A stretch of DNA of 64,000 nucleotides from Seohaeicola sp024304985 (GCF_028802875.1 NZ_JARAMP010000016.1:1-64000), one strand, 5' to 3'; shown: positions 28,014 to 36,604, counted from the first letter of the stretch. Program-made: numbers and translations. The notes: generated from the letters alone by a model not told the origin.

Positions 28014-28805
28014 ATGGGTGAGCCGATGAAGAAGACCAGTTGCCAGATCGCCTGTTGGGCGATGGGCGCGGGTGCGGGCTTTGTGGCCTTCGTCATGTTG
28101 ATGGCGTTGGGTGACTGGAGTTTCATTCAGGCGGTCTTCGGGGCAGCCGTTGTGTTCATCGTGCTGGGTGGCCTTCTGTCGTGGATCCTGTGCAAGCCGC
28201 TGCCCGCTCTGGGCGAGATCAAGGCGGGCATGGACGAGCTTGACGCGACACCCGCCCCCAAGGCCGAGTCCGTCTCTGCACCCGTCGCCGCCGCGCCTGC
28301 ACCTGTGGCGGCGCAACCCGCCTCTGCCGCACCCGTGGCCGAGGTCAAGTCGGCCGAGGTCAAGTCGGGCACCCTTCTGGAAGGCGAGAAGGAACTCGCC
28401 TCCCGCAAGGGCAACTGGAGCTATCAGGCCGAGGCTGCACCTGCCCCTGCTGCGACGGTGACGAGCAAGCCAAAGGCAAAGACAGAGGCAACTGCCGCAC
28501 CTGTAGCGGCCGCTGAGGGGGCCAAGCCGGCCACCTTGACGGCAGCGCGCGGAGGTCAGGCAGACAACCTCAAGGAAATCAAGGGCGTGGGTCCGAAGCT
28601 CGAGGCGATGTTGCACGGGATGGGGTTCTATCACTTCGACCAGATCGCCGCCTGGACCGCAGCCGAAGTGGCTTGGGTCGATGAGAATCTGACCGGCTTC
28701 AAGGGCCGTGCGACCCGCGACGACTGGGTGGGGCAGGCGAAGATCCTTGCCAGCGGCGGCGAGACCGCATTTTCGAAACGCGTGGAAGATGGCGACGTCT
28801 ATTGA
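28014..28805 (+). CDS. Membrane protein with NuoE-like C-terminal HHH domain
   Basis: A 263-residue protein with two transmembrane helices (about 16-34 and 39-59), a long Ala/Pro/Lys-rich linker (about 75-180), and a C-terminal domain (184-263) nearly the same as that of NuoE: DNLKEIKGVGPKLEAMLHGM, then HFDQIA, AAEVAWVDENL, TRDDWV. The GVGPKLE hairpin resembles nucleic-acid binding HHH motifs, though here it may mediate protein contacts. It lies 37 bp after nuoE with AAAAGGAGTT before it. I infer that it anchors or assembles the NADH module; this is not established. Confidence 0.75.
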   Translation: MGEPMKKTSCQIACWAMGAGAGFVAFVMLMALGDWSFIQAVFGAAVVFIVLGGLLSWILCKPLPALGEIKAGMDELDATPAPKAESVSAPVAAAPAPVAAQPASAAPVAEVKSAEVKSGTLLEGEKELASRKGNWSYQAEAAPAPAATVTSKPKAKTEATAAPVAAAEGAKPATLTAARGGQADNLKEIKGVGPKLEAMLHGMGFYHFDQIAAWTAAEVAWVDENLTGFKGRATRDDWVGQAKILASGGETAFSKRVEDGDVY

Positions 28806-28833
28806 CGCCGCAGGACCACAACCGGAACAGGAC

Positions 28834-29064
28834 ATGACACGGGAACGGGATACAGAACTGGCACGCAAGGGACGCATGGCCGCGATGATCATCGCGGGCA
28901 CGGCTGTGTTCTGGGTTCTGGCGATCCTGCTGGGCGGACAACTCGGTCTGACCCAGCGCACCCGCGCCCTGTTCGATCTGATGGCTCTGGCAGGGTTTGT
29001 CTGGGCCATCGTGATAATTTTTCAAATCTGGCGTCTGCGCCAGAGTGACAAGGGAAAGCCGTGA
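28834..29064 (+). CDS. DUF5337-type small membrane protein
   Basis: A 76-residue protein with two transmembrane helices (about 17-36 and 46-66) joined by a short loop (LGLTQRTRALFD) and with charged ends. Two-helix proteins of this type sit between nuoE and nuoF in Rhodobacteraceae and are, as I recall, named DUF5337. Its TGA shares a base with the nuoF ATG, so translation is coupled. Function unknown; possibly a lineage-specific Complex I assembly or accessory factor. Confidence 0.72.
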   Translation: MTRERDTELARKGRMAAMIIAGTAVFWVLAILLGGQLGLTQRTRALFDLMALAGFVWAIVIIFQIWRLRQSDKGKP

Positions 29065-30359
29065 TGCTGAAGGATCAGGACCGCATTTTCACCAACCTCT
29101 ACGGCATGCATGACCGCACGCTGAAAGGGGCGATGGCGCGCGGGCATTGGGATGGCACGGCGAACATCCTCAAGAACGGGCGCGACTGGATCATCTCGCA
29201 GATGAAGGCTTCGGGCCTGCGCGGGCGCGGCGGGGCGGGCTTCCCGACCGGCCTCAAATGGTCCTTCATGCCCAAGGAAAGCGATGGCCGCCCGGCCTAT
29301 CTGGTGGTCAATGCGGACGAATCCGAACCGGGCACCTGCAAGGACCGCGAGATCATGCGCCATGATCCGCATACCCTGATCGAAGGCTGCCTGATCGCGT
29401 CCTTCGCGATGAACGCGCATGCCTGCTATATCTATATCCGCGGCGAGTATATCCGCGAGAAAGAGGCGCTTCAGGCCGCGATCGACGAAGCCTATGAGGC
29501 GGGTCTTGTGGGCAAGAACGCCTGCAAGTCGGGCTGGGATTTCGACATCTACCTGCACCACGGCGCAGGCGCCTATATCTGCGGCGAGGAAACCGCCCTG
29601 CTGGAAAGCCTTGAAGGCAAAAAGGGCATGCCCCGCATGAAGCCGCCATTCCCGGCGGGCGCGGGTCTTTACGGATGCCCCACCACGGTGAACAACGTGG
29701 AATCCATCGCGGTGGTCCCCACCATCCTGCGGCGCGGGCCGGAATGGTTCGCGGGCTTTGGCCGCCCCAACAACGCGGGCACCAAGCTGTTCGCGATCTC
29801 GGGCCATGTGAACAACCCCTGCGTGGTCGAAGAGGCGATGTCGATCAGTTTCGAGGAACTGATCGAAACCCATTGCGGCGGCATCCGCGGCGGCTGGGAC
29901 AACCTCAAGGCGGTCATCCCCGGCGGGTCCTCCGTGCCGATGATCCCGGGCCACGCGATGCGCGATGCGATCATGGATTTCGACTACCTGCGTGAACAGC
30001 GTTCGGGCCTCGGCACGGCGGCGGTGATCGTCATGGACAACTCCACCGATGTCATCAAGGCGATCTGGCGGCTGTCCAAGTTCTACAAGCATGAAAGCTG
30101 CGGCCAGTGCACCCCCTGCCGCGAAGGCACGGGCTGGATGATGCGCGTCATGGACCGCCTGGTGAAGGGCGAGGCCGAGGTCGAAGAGATCGACATGCTG
30201 CTCGACGTGACCAAGCAGGTCGAAGGTCACACGATCTGCGCCCTTGGCGACGCCGCGGCATGGCCCATCCAGGGCCTGATCCGGCATTTCCGCGACGAGA
30301 TCGAGGACCGCATCAAGCACAAGCGCACGGGCCGCGTCAGCGCCGTGGCGGCGGAGTGA
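29064..30359 (+). CDS. nuoF: NADH-quinone oxidoreductase subunit F
   Basis: A 431-residue subunit with the NADH and FMN sites and cluster N3. The FMN/NADH glycine-rich loop is RGRGGAGFPTGLKWSF (about 53-68), ADESEPGTCKDREIM follows (about 95), and the 4Fe-4S ligands are in SCGQCTPCREGTGWM (about 345-355) with a final Cys in TICALGDAAAWP (about 395). ATG at 29064 follows AGGGAAAGCC and overlaps the upstream stop. It accepts hydride from NADH and passes electrons to NuoG. Confidence 0.96.
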   Translation: MLKDQDRIFTNLYGMHDRTLKGAMARGHWDGTANILKNGRDWIISQMKASGLRGRGGAGFPTGLKWSFMPKESDGRPAYLVVNADESEPGTCKDREIMRHDPHTLIEGCLIASFAMNAHACYIYIRGEYIREKEALQAAIDEAYEAGLVGKNACKSGWDFDIYLHHGAGAYICGEETALLESLEGKKGMPRMKPPFPAGAGLYGCPTTVNNVESIAVVPTILRRGPEWFAGFGRPNNAGTKLFAISGHVNNPCVVEEAMSISFEELIETHCGGIRGGWDNLKAVIPGGSSVPMIPGHAMRDAIMDFDYLREQRSGLGTAAVIVMDNSTDVIKAIWRLSKFYKHESCGQCTPCREGTGWMMRVMDRLVKGEAEVEEIDMLLDVTKQVEGHTICALGDAAAWPIQGLIRHFRDEIEDRIKHKRTGRVSAVAAE

Positions 30360-30718
30360 TGGTCATGCGGGCAAGCCTTCTGGCACTGGGTGCCGTGGTG
30401 GCGCTGACGGGATGCGGTGTGGTCTCGAACGTCACGGACCGGATCACCGGCAGCGGCCGTCAGGCATTTGACGGGCAGTTCTTCCGCGCCAGTCTGGCCT
30501 TCGACCGCGAGGCGCCGGCCGATTTCGTCGTGCGTGTGCAGGATGCCGGAAGATCCGTGACCGGCGCGCGCGAGGCAGGCCGCTATGAGGCGACCAAGCA
30601 TTGCATCGAGTTTTTCGGCAATTCCGCCGCCGTCTGGGCCGTCGGCCCCGACAGCCCGGACGAGGCGCTGGTGTTCGATGGCGGCGCGCTTGTTCTGACG
30701 GGGCGCTGCGAGGGATGA
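30359..30718 (+). CDS. Small lipoprotein encoded between nuoF and nuoG
   Basis: About 117-119 residues with a lipoprotein signal (LLALGAVVALTGC, lipobox LTGC). The mature part includes FDGQFFRASLAFDREAPADFVV (split here for length at FRASLAF) and two cysteines (TKHCIEFF, TGRCEG). The ATG at 30359 overlaps the nuoF stop; an ATG at 30365 has better spacing from GGAG, so either may be used. Function unknown. It is one of three lipoproteins embedded in this nuo operon. Confidence 0.65.
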   Translation: MVMRASLLALGAVVALTGCGVVSNVTDRITGSGRQAFDGQFFRASLAFDREAPADFVVRVQDAGRSVTGAREAGRYEATKHCIEFFGNSAAVWAVGPDSPDEALVFDGGALVLTGRCEG

Positions 30719-30851
30719 TGCAGGTCAGGGTCATATCGCGGATGGCAGGGGGGCTGATATTGCATAGCAGCCCGTCCCGGACCCATCTGTGCCGGACGGG
30801 ACGGGGGCAGCCTGCTGCCCGCCGCCCACGTGGCATGGAAGGAGCGATGAC

Positions 30852-31277
30852 ATGCGTATGACCTTGTTCGGACAGAAATCCCTGATGGCGGCCCTCCTGG
30901 TGCTGGCCTTGGCGGCACCTGCGGTGGCAGCGGGCAAGCCTGCCTTGCGCGATCTGCCGCAGATCGACGACCGGATGCTCTGGGTGGCCATCGCCATCGA
31001 GATCAGCGACCGCTGCGACAGCATCGACCCGCGGACAGTGCGGGGACTGAGCTATCTGTGGAACATCCGCTCGGAGGCGCAGAAGCTTGGCTACTCGAAC
31101 GCCGAGATCAAGGCCTATGTGGACAGCGACGCCGAAAAGGCACGGATGCGCGCACGGGGCGAGGACTATGTCCGTGCCCAAGGCCTGAACCCAGAGAATG
31201 ACGCCGACCTGTGCAAACTCGGTCAGGCGGAAATCGCGAAGGGCAGCCAGATCGGCGCCTTCCTGAGAATGAAGTGA
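30852..31277 (+). CDS. DUF5333-type secreted protein encoded before nuoG
   Basis: A 141-residue protein with a Sec signal peptide (about 1-27; LMAALLVLALAAPAVAAG) and no lipobox. The mature domain is helical with two cysteines (SDRCDS, DLCKLG) that could form a disulfide. It resembles the short periplasmic proteins named DUF5333 found in Rhodobacteraceae nuo clusters. The ATG follows AAGGAGCGATGAC. The 133 bp before it contains no gene or clear signal. Function unknown. Confidence 0.7.
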   Translation: MRMTLFGQKSLMAALLVLALAAPAVAAGKPALRDLPQIDDRMLWVAIAIEISDRCDSIDPRTVRGLSYLWNIRSEAQKLGYSNAEIKAYVDSDAEKARMRARGEDYVRAQGLNPENDADLCKLGQAEIAKGSQIGAFLRMK

Positions 31278-31283
31278 GATCAA

Positions 31284-33269
31284 ATGGCTGACCTACGCAA
31301 GATCATCATCGACGGGCATGAAGTCGAAGTCGAGGGCGCGCTGACCCTGATCCAGGCCTGTGAACTGGCCGGGGTCGAAGTGCCCCGTTTCTGCTATCAC
31401 GAGCGGCTGTCCATTGCGGGCAACTGCCGGATGTGTCTGGTCGAGGTCGTGGGCGGCCCGCCCAAGCCCGCCGCCTCCTGCGCGATGCAGGTGCGCGATC
31501 TGCGCCCCGGCCCGGAAGGTCAGCCCCCGGTGGTCAAGACCAACAGCCCGATGGTCAAGAAGGCGCGCGAAGGCGTGATGGAATTCCTGCTGATCAACCA
31601 TCCGCTGGATTGCCCGATCTGCGATCAGGGCGGCGAGTGCGATCTTCAGGATCAGGCGATGGCCTACGGCGTCGATTTCAGCCGTTACCGTGAACCCAAG
31701 CGCGCGACCGAGGATCTGGATCTGGGCCCGCTGGTGGAAACCCACATGACGCGCTGCATCTCCTGCACGCGCTGCGTGCGCTTCACGACCGAGGTGGCGG
31801 GGATCACCCAGATGGGCCAGACCGGACGCGGCGAGGATAGCGAGATCACCTCCTATCTGGGCGAGACGCTGGACAGCAACCTTCAGGGCAACATCATCGA
31901 CCTGTGCCCGGTGGGCGCGCTGGTGTCCAAGCCCTACGCCTTCACCGCCCGGCCTTGGGAACTGACCAAGACGGAATCCATCGACGTGATGGATGCGCTG
32001 GGATCGAACATCCGCGTGGACACCAAGGGGCGTGAAGTCATGCGATTCCTGCCGCGCAACCATGACGGCGTGAACGAGGAATGGATTTCCGACAAGACGC
32101 GCTTTGTCTGGGACGGTCTGCGCCGCCAGCGTCTGGACACCCCCTATATCCGCGAGAACGGCAAGTTGCGCAAAGCCGGCTGGGACGAGGCGCTGAAAGC
32201 CGCCGCCGCCGCGATGACGGGCAAGAAACTGGCCGGTCTGGTCGGTGATCTGGTGTCAACCGAGGCGGCCTTTGCCCTGAAAGCGCTGATCGAAGGGCAG
32301 GGCGGCCATGTCGAATGCCGCACCGATGGCGCGCGTCTGCCCATCGGAAATCGCTCGGCCTATGTGGGCAATGTCGCCATCGAGGAACTGGATACCGCGA
32401 CCGATATCCTGATCGTCGGCTCGAACCCGCGCGACGAGGCACCGGTGCTGAACGCGCGTATCCGCAAGGCCTGGACACGCGGTGCCAATGTGTCCGTGAT
32501 CGGTCAGGCGGTCGATCTGACCTACCCTTACGAACATCTGGGCACCGATCGCGCTGCACTCTCCAAGGTCAAAGTGGCTGACGGCACGATCGTGATCGTC
32601 GGCCAAGGTGCGCTTCGTGAGGCGGATGGCGAGGCGGTTCTCGCCGCCTGCATGGCGCTGTCGGGCCGGATGCTGGTGCTGCACACCGCCGCCGCCCGCG
32701 TGGGCGCGATGGATGTGGGCGCGGTAACCGAGGGCGGCATGCCCGCCGCCATCGACGGGGCCGAGGTGATCTACAACCTTGGCGCCGATGAGGTCGAGAT
32801 CGCACCGGGTGCATTCGTCATCTATCAGGGCAGCCATGGCGACCGTGGCGCGCACCGGGCCGATATCATCCTGCCGGGTGCCGCCTACACCGAAGAAAAC
32901 GGCCTCTTCGTGAACACCGAAGGCCGCCCGCAACTGGCGCTGCGCGCCGGTTTCGCACCGGGCGAGGCCAAGGAGAACTGGGCGATCCTGCGGGCCCTGT
33001 CGGCCGAAATGGGGGCCACGCTGCCCTTTGACAGCATGGCGCAACTGCGCCGCGCGATGGTGGCGGCGCATCCGCATCTGGGCGATGTGGATGTGGTGGC
33101 TGACAATGGCTGGACCCCGTTGGCGGCGGCCCCCTTGGGCAAGGCCGATTTCCGCAACGCGATTGCGGATTTCTACCTGACCAACCCGATTGCACGGGCC
33201 AGCCAGCTGATGGCCGAACTCAGCGCAGGGATCAAGGCGCGCGGCACAAAGGCCATGGCCGCCGAGTGA
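31284..33269 (+). CDS. nuoG: NADH-quinone oxidoreductase subunit G
   Basis: A 661-residue subunit that passes electrons through several clusters. The N-terminal 2Fe-2S ligands are in CYHERLSIAGNCRMC (about 38-53). HPLDCPICDQGGECDLQD (about 105-122) is the His/Cys 4Fe-4S site, and CISCTRCVRF with later CPVGAL (about 160 and 210) the next. The C-terminal two thirds is a molybdopterin oxidoreductase-like fold without a molybdenum site. The ATG lies 6 bp after the DUF5333-like gene. Confidence 0.95.
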   Translation: MADLRKIIIDGHEVEVEGALTLIQACELAGVEVPRFCYHERLSIAGNCRMCLVEVVGGPPKPAASCAMQVRDLRPGPEGQPPVVKTNSPMVKKAREGVMEFLLINHPLDCPICDQGGECDLQDQAMAYGVDFSRYREPKRATEDLDLGPLVETHMTRCISCTRCVRFTTEVAGITQMGQTGRGEDSEITSYLGETLDSNLQGNIIDLCPVGALVSKPYAFTARPWELTKTESIDVMDALGSNIRVDTKGREVMRFLPRNHDGVNEEWISDKTRFVWDGLRRQRLDTPYIRENGKLRKAGWDEALKAAAAAMTGKKLAGLVGDLVSTEAAFALKALIEGQGGHVECRTDGARLPIGNRSAYVGNVAIEELDTATDILIVGSNPRDEAPVLNARIRKAWTRGANVSVIGQAVDLTYPYEHLGTDRAALSKVKVADGTIVIVGQGALREADGEAVLAACMALSGRMLVLHTAAARVGAMDVGAVTEGGMPAAIDGAEVIYNLGADEVEIAPGAFVIYQGSHGDRGAHRADIILPGAAYTEENGLFVNTEGRPQLALRAGFAPGEAKENWAILRALSAEMGATLPFDSMAQLRRAMVAAHPHLGDVDVVADNGWTPLAAAPLGKADFRNAIADFYLTNPIARASQLMAELSAGIKARGTKAMAAE

Positions 33270-33664
33270 TGGGAGTGCGGGCGATCATATCCGCCGCAGG
33301 TCTTGCGGGCGCACTCTCCGGGTGCAGCGATGCTGCGCCCGAGGTGGCCCGTTTTGCGCCGCTCTATGAAGGGGTCGAGACGCGCCTTCTGGACGGGGAT
33401 CTGGTCCGCTTCCGCGTGGCGATGCGCGGGGCGCGCGACAATGACGATGTGAGTGCCTATGCCGAATGTGCGGCGGCCCAATATGCGCTGATCCGGGACT
33501 ATGGTTTTGCCCGGCATTTGCGGACGAATGTGACGGAACAGGGTGGCTTTTGGCGCGGGGATGCGGTTTACACCATCTCGGCTCAGCTGCCCCGCGGATT
33601 GCGGACCATCGACGCCGAAGTCGTTGTGGCGCAATGCGCGGAAAACGGAATACCGACGGTGTGA
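33269..33664 (+). CDS. Small lipoprotein encoded between nuoG and nuoH
   Basis: A 131-residue predicted lipoprotein: signal MGVRAIISAAGLAGALSGC, lipobox ALSGC, then a mature domain with YEGVETRLLDGDLVRFRV and later EVVVAQCAENG. The ATG overlaps the nuoG stop (TGATG), and a GTG three bases earlier is possible. The stop is 6 bp before the nuoH ATG. I recognise no named family; it is probably an envelope accessory protein of the operon. Confidence 0.65.
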   Translation: MGVRAIISAAGLAGALSGCSDAAPEVARFAPLYEGVETRLLDGDLVRFRVAMRGARDNDDVSAYAECAAAQYALIRDYGFARHLRTNVTEQGGFWRGDAVYTISAQLPRGLRTIDAEVVVAQCAENGIPTV

Positions 33665-33670
33665 GGACCA

Positions 33671-34708
33671 ATGGCTGATTTCTATACAACCCCGCTGGGG
33701 ATCGCAGTTCTTCTGGTGGCGCAATCGCTGGCAGTCGTGGCCTTCGTGATGATCAGCCTGCTGTTTCTGGTCTACGGCGACCGCAAGATCTGGGCCGCGG
33801 TGCAGATGCGGCGCGGGCCAAATGTGGTGGGCCTGTTCGGCCTGCTGCAAACCGTGGCCGATGCGCTGAAATATGTGGTCAAAGAGGTGGTGATCCCGGC
33901 GGGTGCGGACAAGACCGTGTTCATGCTGGCGCCGCTGACCAGTTTTGTGCTGGCGATGATCGCCTGGGCTGTGATCCCCTTCAACGAAGGCTGGGTGCTG
34001 TCGGACATCAACGTGGCCATCCTCTATGTCTTCGCCGTCTCCTCTCTCGAGGTTTACGGCGTCATCATGGGGGGCTGGGCGTCCAACTCGAAATACCCGT
34101 TCCTTGGCTCGCTGCGCTCGGCCGCGCAGATGATTTCCTATGAGGTCAGCATCGGTCTGATCATCATCGGCGTCATCATCTCGACCGGCTCGCTGAATTT
34201 CAGCGATATCGTGCGCGCGCAGGATGGGGATTACGGCTTCTTCAGCTGGTATTGGCTGCCGCATTTCCCGATGGTCTTCCTGTTCTTCATCTCGGCACTG
34301 GCGGAAACCAACCGCCCCCCGTTTGACCTTCCGGAAGCGGAATCCGAACTGGTGGCGGGGTATCAGGTGGAATATTCCTCGACCCCCTTCCTGCTGTTCA
34401 TGGCGGGCGAATATATCGCGATCTTCCTGATGTGCGCGCTGATGAGCCTGCTGTTCTTCGGCGGCTGGCTGTCCCCGATCCCCGGACTGCCTGATGGTCC
34501 GCTGTGGATGGTGGGCAAGATGGCCTTCTTCTTCTTCCTCTTCGCGATGGTGAAGGCGATCACGCCCCGTTACCGCTATGACCAGTTGATGCGGATCGGC
34601 TGGAAAGTGTTCCTGCCCATGTCGCTGGCCTGGGTGGTGATCGTGGCATTCCTTGCGAAATTCGAACTCTTCGGCGGGGCCTATGCCCGCTGGGCGATTG
34701 GAGGCTGA
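33671..34708 (+). CDS. nuoH: NADH-quinone oxidoreductase subunit H
   Basis: A 345-residue membrane subunit with eight or so transmembrane helices, forming much of the quinone channel entry. Conserved loops are GDRKIWAAVQMRRGPNVVG (about 36-54), SLRSAAQMISYEVSIG (about 145) and the acidic ALAETNRPPFDLPEAESELVAGY (about 210-232). Ends 1 bp before the nuoI ATG. GAGG precedes the start. Confidence 0.96.
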   Translation: MADFYTTPLGIAVLLVAQSLAVVAFVMISLLFLVYGDRKIWAAVQMRRGPNVVGLFGLLQTVADALKYVVKEVVIPAGADKTVFMLAPLTSFVLAMIAWAVIPFNEGWVLSDINVAILYVFAVSSLEVYGVIMGGWASNSKYPFLGSLRSAAQMISYEVSIGLIIIGVIISTGSLNFSDIVRAQDGDYGFFSWYWLPHFPMVFLFFISALAETNRPPFDLPEAESELVAGYQVEYSSTPFLLFMAGEYIAIFLMCALMSLLFFGGWLSPIPGLPDGPLWMVGKMAFFFFLFAMVKAITPRYRYDQLMRIGWKVFLPMSLAWVVIVAFLAKFELFGGAYARWAIGG

Positions 34709-34709
34709 T

Positions 34710-35204
34710 ATGGGTCAGATCGATTACGGACGCGCGGCGGGCTATTTCCTGCTGTCGGACTTTGCCAAAGGGTTCAAGCTGGGGCTGAAATACTTCTTCG
34801 CGCCCAAGGCGACGCTGAACTATCCGCATGAAAAAGGCCCGCTCTCCCCGCGTTTCCGGGGTGAACACGCCCTGCGCCGTTATCCCAACGGCGAGGAACG
34901 CTGCATCGCCTGCAAACTGTGCGAGGCCGTCTGCCCCGCGCAGGCCATCACCATCGACGCCGAACCGCGCGAGGATGGCAGCCGCCGCACCACGCGTTAT
35001 GACATCGACATGACCAAATGCATCTATTGCGGCTTCTGTCAGGAAGCCTGCCCGGTGGATGCCATCGTCGAGGGGCCGAATTTCGAATTCGCGACGGAAA
35101 CCCGCGAGGAGCTTTTCTACGACAAGACCAAGCTGCTGGAGAACGGCGAGCGCTGGGAAGCCGAGATTGCCCGCAACCTCGAACTGGATGCGCCCTACAG
35201 ATGA
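34710..35204 (+). CDS. nuoI: NADH-quinone oxidoreductase subunit I
   Basis: A 164-residue 8-iron ferredoxin carrying clusters N6a and N6b on the way to NuoB. The two motifs are CIACKLCEAVCPAQAI (about 64-79) and CIYCGFCQEACPVDAI (about 103-118). The N-terminal amphipathic region anchors it to the membrane. ATG at 34710 follows GGAGGCTGAT. Overlaps the next gene by 4 bp. Confidence 0.96.
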   Translation: MGQIDYGRAAGYFLLSDFAKGFKLGLKYFFAPKATLNYPHEKGPLSPRFRGEHALRRYPNGEERCIACKLCEAVCPAQAITIDAEPREDGSRRTTRYDIDMTKCIYCGFCQEACPVDAIVEGPNFEFATETREELFYDKTKLLENGERWEAEIARNLELDAPYR

Positions 35205-35608
35205 GTGATGCAAAAACCCCCCTCGAGCTGATGATGCAGCAGGCGCAGGAGATGGTGAAAGCCTTCAACCCGGCCATGTCCTCCTTCGATCCCAAAGGGT
35301 TCGAGAAGATGTGGCCGACGATGCCCAAGGACGCCATGGAAATGTGGTTCGGCAAGGGTATCAGCAAGGACGGGCTGGATGCCAAGACACGGCTGCTGCT
35401 GACGCTGGCCGGTCTGACGATGCAGGGCGCGCAAAGCGAAACCGCCCTTCGCCAGACCGTGCGCCACGCGCTCGAGGCCGGGGCCACCAAGGATGAAATC
35501 GCCGAGACCATCGCCCAGATGTCGATGTTTGCCGGTATCCCCTCCATGACCCGCGCGATGGAACTGGCGCGGCAGGTCCTGGACGAGACAGAGGATGACA
35601 AGTCATGA
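35201..35608 (+). CDS. Carboxymuconolactone decarboxylase/AhpD-like protein, cysteine-free
   Basis: A 135-residue all-helical protein resembling the carboxymuconolactone decarboxylase family: DAKTRLLLTLAGLTMQGAQSE and HALEAGATKDEIAETIAQMSMFAGIPSM are its signature regions. It contains no cysteine, so the CxxC of AhpD-type peroxidase partners is absent and redox activity is unlikely. It overlaps nuoI and nuoJ by 4 bp each, showing full integration in the operon. Role unknown. Confidence 0.78.
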   Translation: MSDAKTPLELMMQQAQEMVKAFNPAMSSFDPKGFEKMWPTMPKDAMEMWFGKGISKDGLDAKTRLLLTLAGLTMQGAQSETALRQTVRHALEAGATKDEIAETIAQMSMFAGIPSMTRAMELARQVLDETEDDKS

Positions 35609-36213
35609 CCATGATCGCCTTTGCCTTCTATCTGTTCGCGCTGTGCGTGCTGGCGGGTGGGCTGTTCACCGTGATCAGCCGCAACCCGGTGCATTCGGTG
35701 CTCTGGCTGATCCTGACCTTCCTGTCGGCGGCGGGGCTGTTCGTCCTTCTGGGCGCTGAATTCGTGGCGATGCTTCTGGTGATCGTCTATGTCGGCGCGG
35801 TCGCGGTGCTGTTCCTGTTTGTGGTGATGATGCTGGATGTGGATTTCGCGCAGCTCAAGGCGGAAATGGCGCGTTATATGCCGCTGGCGCTGCTGATCGG
35901 CATCGTGCTGCTGATGCAGTTGTCGCTGGCCTTCGGCGTCTGGACCACGTCCGAGGGCGCGGTGGCCGCCCGCGATGCGGTGATCCCGACGGATATCACC
36001 AATACCGCCGCATTGGGTCTGCTGCTCTATGACAAGTATTTCCTGCTGTTCCAGCTGTCGGGTCTGATCCTGCTGGTCGCCATGATCGGCGCCATCGTTC
36101 TGACCCTGCGCCATCGCAAGGACATCAAGCGCCAGAACGTGCTGGCGCAGATGTGGCGCGATCCGGCCAAGGCGATGGAACTGAAGGACGTGAAACCGGG
36201 GCAGGGCCTCTAA
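35605..36213 (+). CDS. nuoJ: NADH-quinone oxidoreductase subunit J
   Basis: A 202-residue membrane subunit with five predicted helices. Conserved third helix: FVAMLLVIVYVGAVAVLFLF (about 52-71) with the pi-bulge region important for proton coupling. The C-terminal tail (DIKRQNVLAQMWRDP) is charged and cytoplasmic. Overlaps the preceding gene by 4 bp. A 5-bp hairpin GGGCC-TCTAA-GGCCC spans the stop codon. Confidence 0.93.
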   Translation: MTMIAFAFYLFALCVLAGGLFTVISRNPVHSVLWLILTFLSAAGLFVLLGAEFVAMLLVIVYVGAVAVLFLFVVMMLDVDFAQLKAEMARYMPLALLIGIVLLMQLSLAFGVWTTSEGAVAARDAVIPTDITNTAALGLLLYDKYFLLFQLSGLILLVAMIGAIVLTLRHRKDIKRQNVLAQMWRDPAKAMELKDVKPGQGL

Positions 36214-36274
36214 GGCCCGGTCACGACCGCCCGTTCAGGGCAAATGATACATGCCGGGTGCAAGGCCCGGTCAC
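36212..36274 (+). repeat. 13-bp direct repeat in the nuoJ-nuoK gap
   Basis: AAGGCCCGGTCAC occurs at 36212-36224 and 36262-36274, 50 bp apart, in the longest internal gap of the second half of the nuo operon (81 bp). Each copy can pair with nearby GGGCC or CCGGG to make short stems. This could be a small duplication or an RNA processing site. Confidence 0.45.
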
Positions 36275-36294
36275 ATGAAGAACCGAGGGACGAC

Positions 36295-36600
36295 ATGATT
36301 GGCTTGGAACATTACCTGACGGTGGCGGCGGCGCTGTTCGTCATAGGGATCTTTGGTCTCTTCCTGAACAGGAAGAACGTGATCATCCTGCTGATGTCGA
36401 TCGAGCTGATCCTGCTGTCGGTGAACATCAACCTCGTCGCCTTCTCGTCTTTCCTGGGCGATCTGGTGGGGCAGGTCTTTACGCTCTTCGTGCTGACCGT
36501 GGCGGCCGCCGAGGCGGCGATCGGCCTTGCGATCCTTGTCTGTTTCTTCCGTAACCGCGGCACCATCGCGGTGGAAGATGCCAATGTGATGAAGGGCTGA
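36295..36600 (+). CDS. nuoK: NADH-quinone oxidoreductase subunit K
   Basis: A 101-residue membrane subunit with three helices. The conserved membrane glutamates are visible in LLMSIELILLSVNINLV (about 32-48) and VAAAEAAIGLAILVC (about 68-82), part of the proton path. The ATG at 36295 follows GAGGGACGAC. Length is standard. Confidence 0.95.
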   Translation: MIGLEHYLTVAAALFVIGIFGLFLNRKNVIILLMSIELILLSVNINLVAFSSFLGDLVGQVFTLFVLTVAAAEAAIGLAILVCFFRNRGTIAVEDANVMKG

Positions 36601-36604
36601 TACC

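Noticed and set aside
30719..30851. Possible small gene between the lipoprotein and the DUF5333-like gene
   Set aside because: No start with a ribosome site and no convincing protein; treated as spacer.
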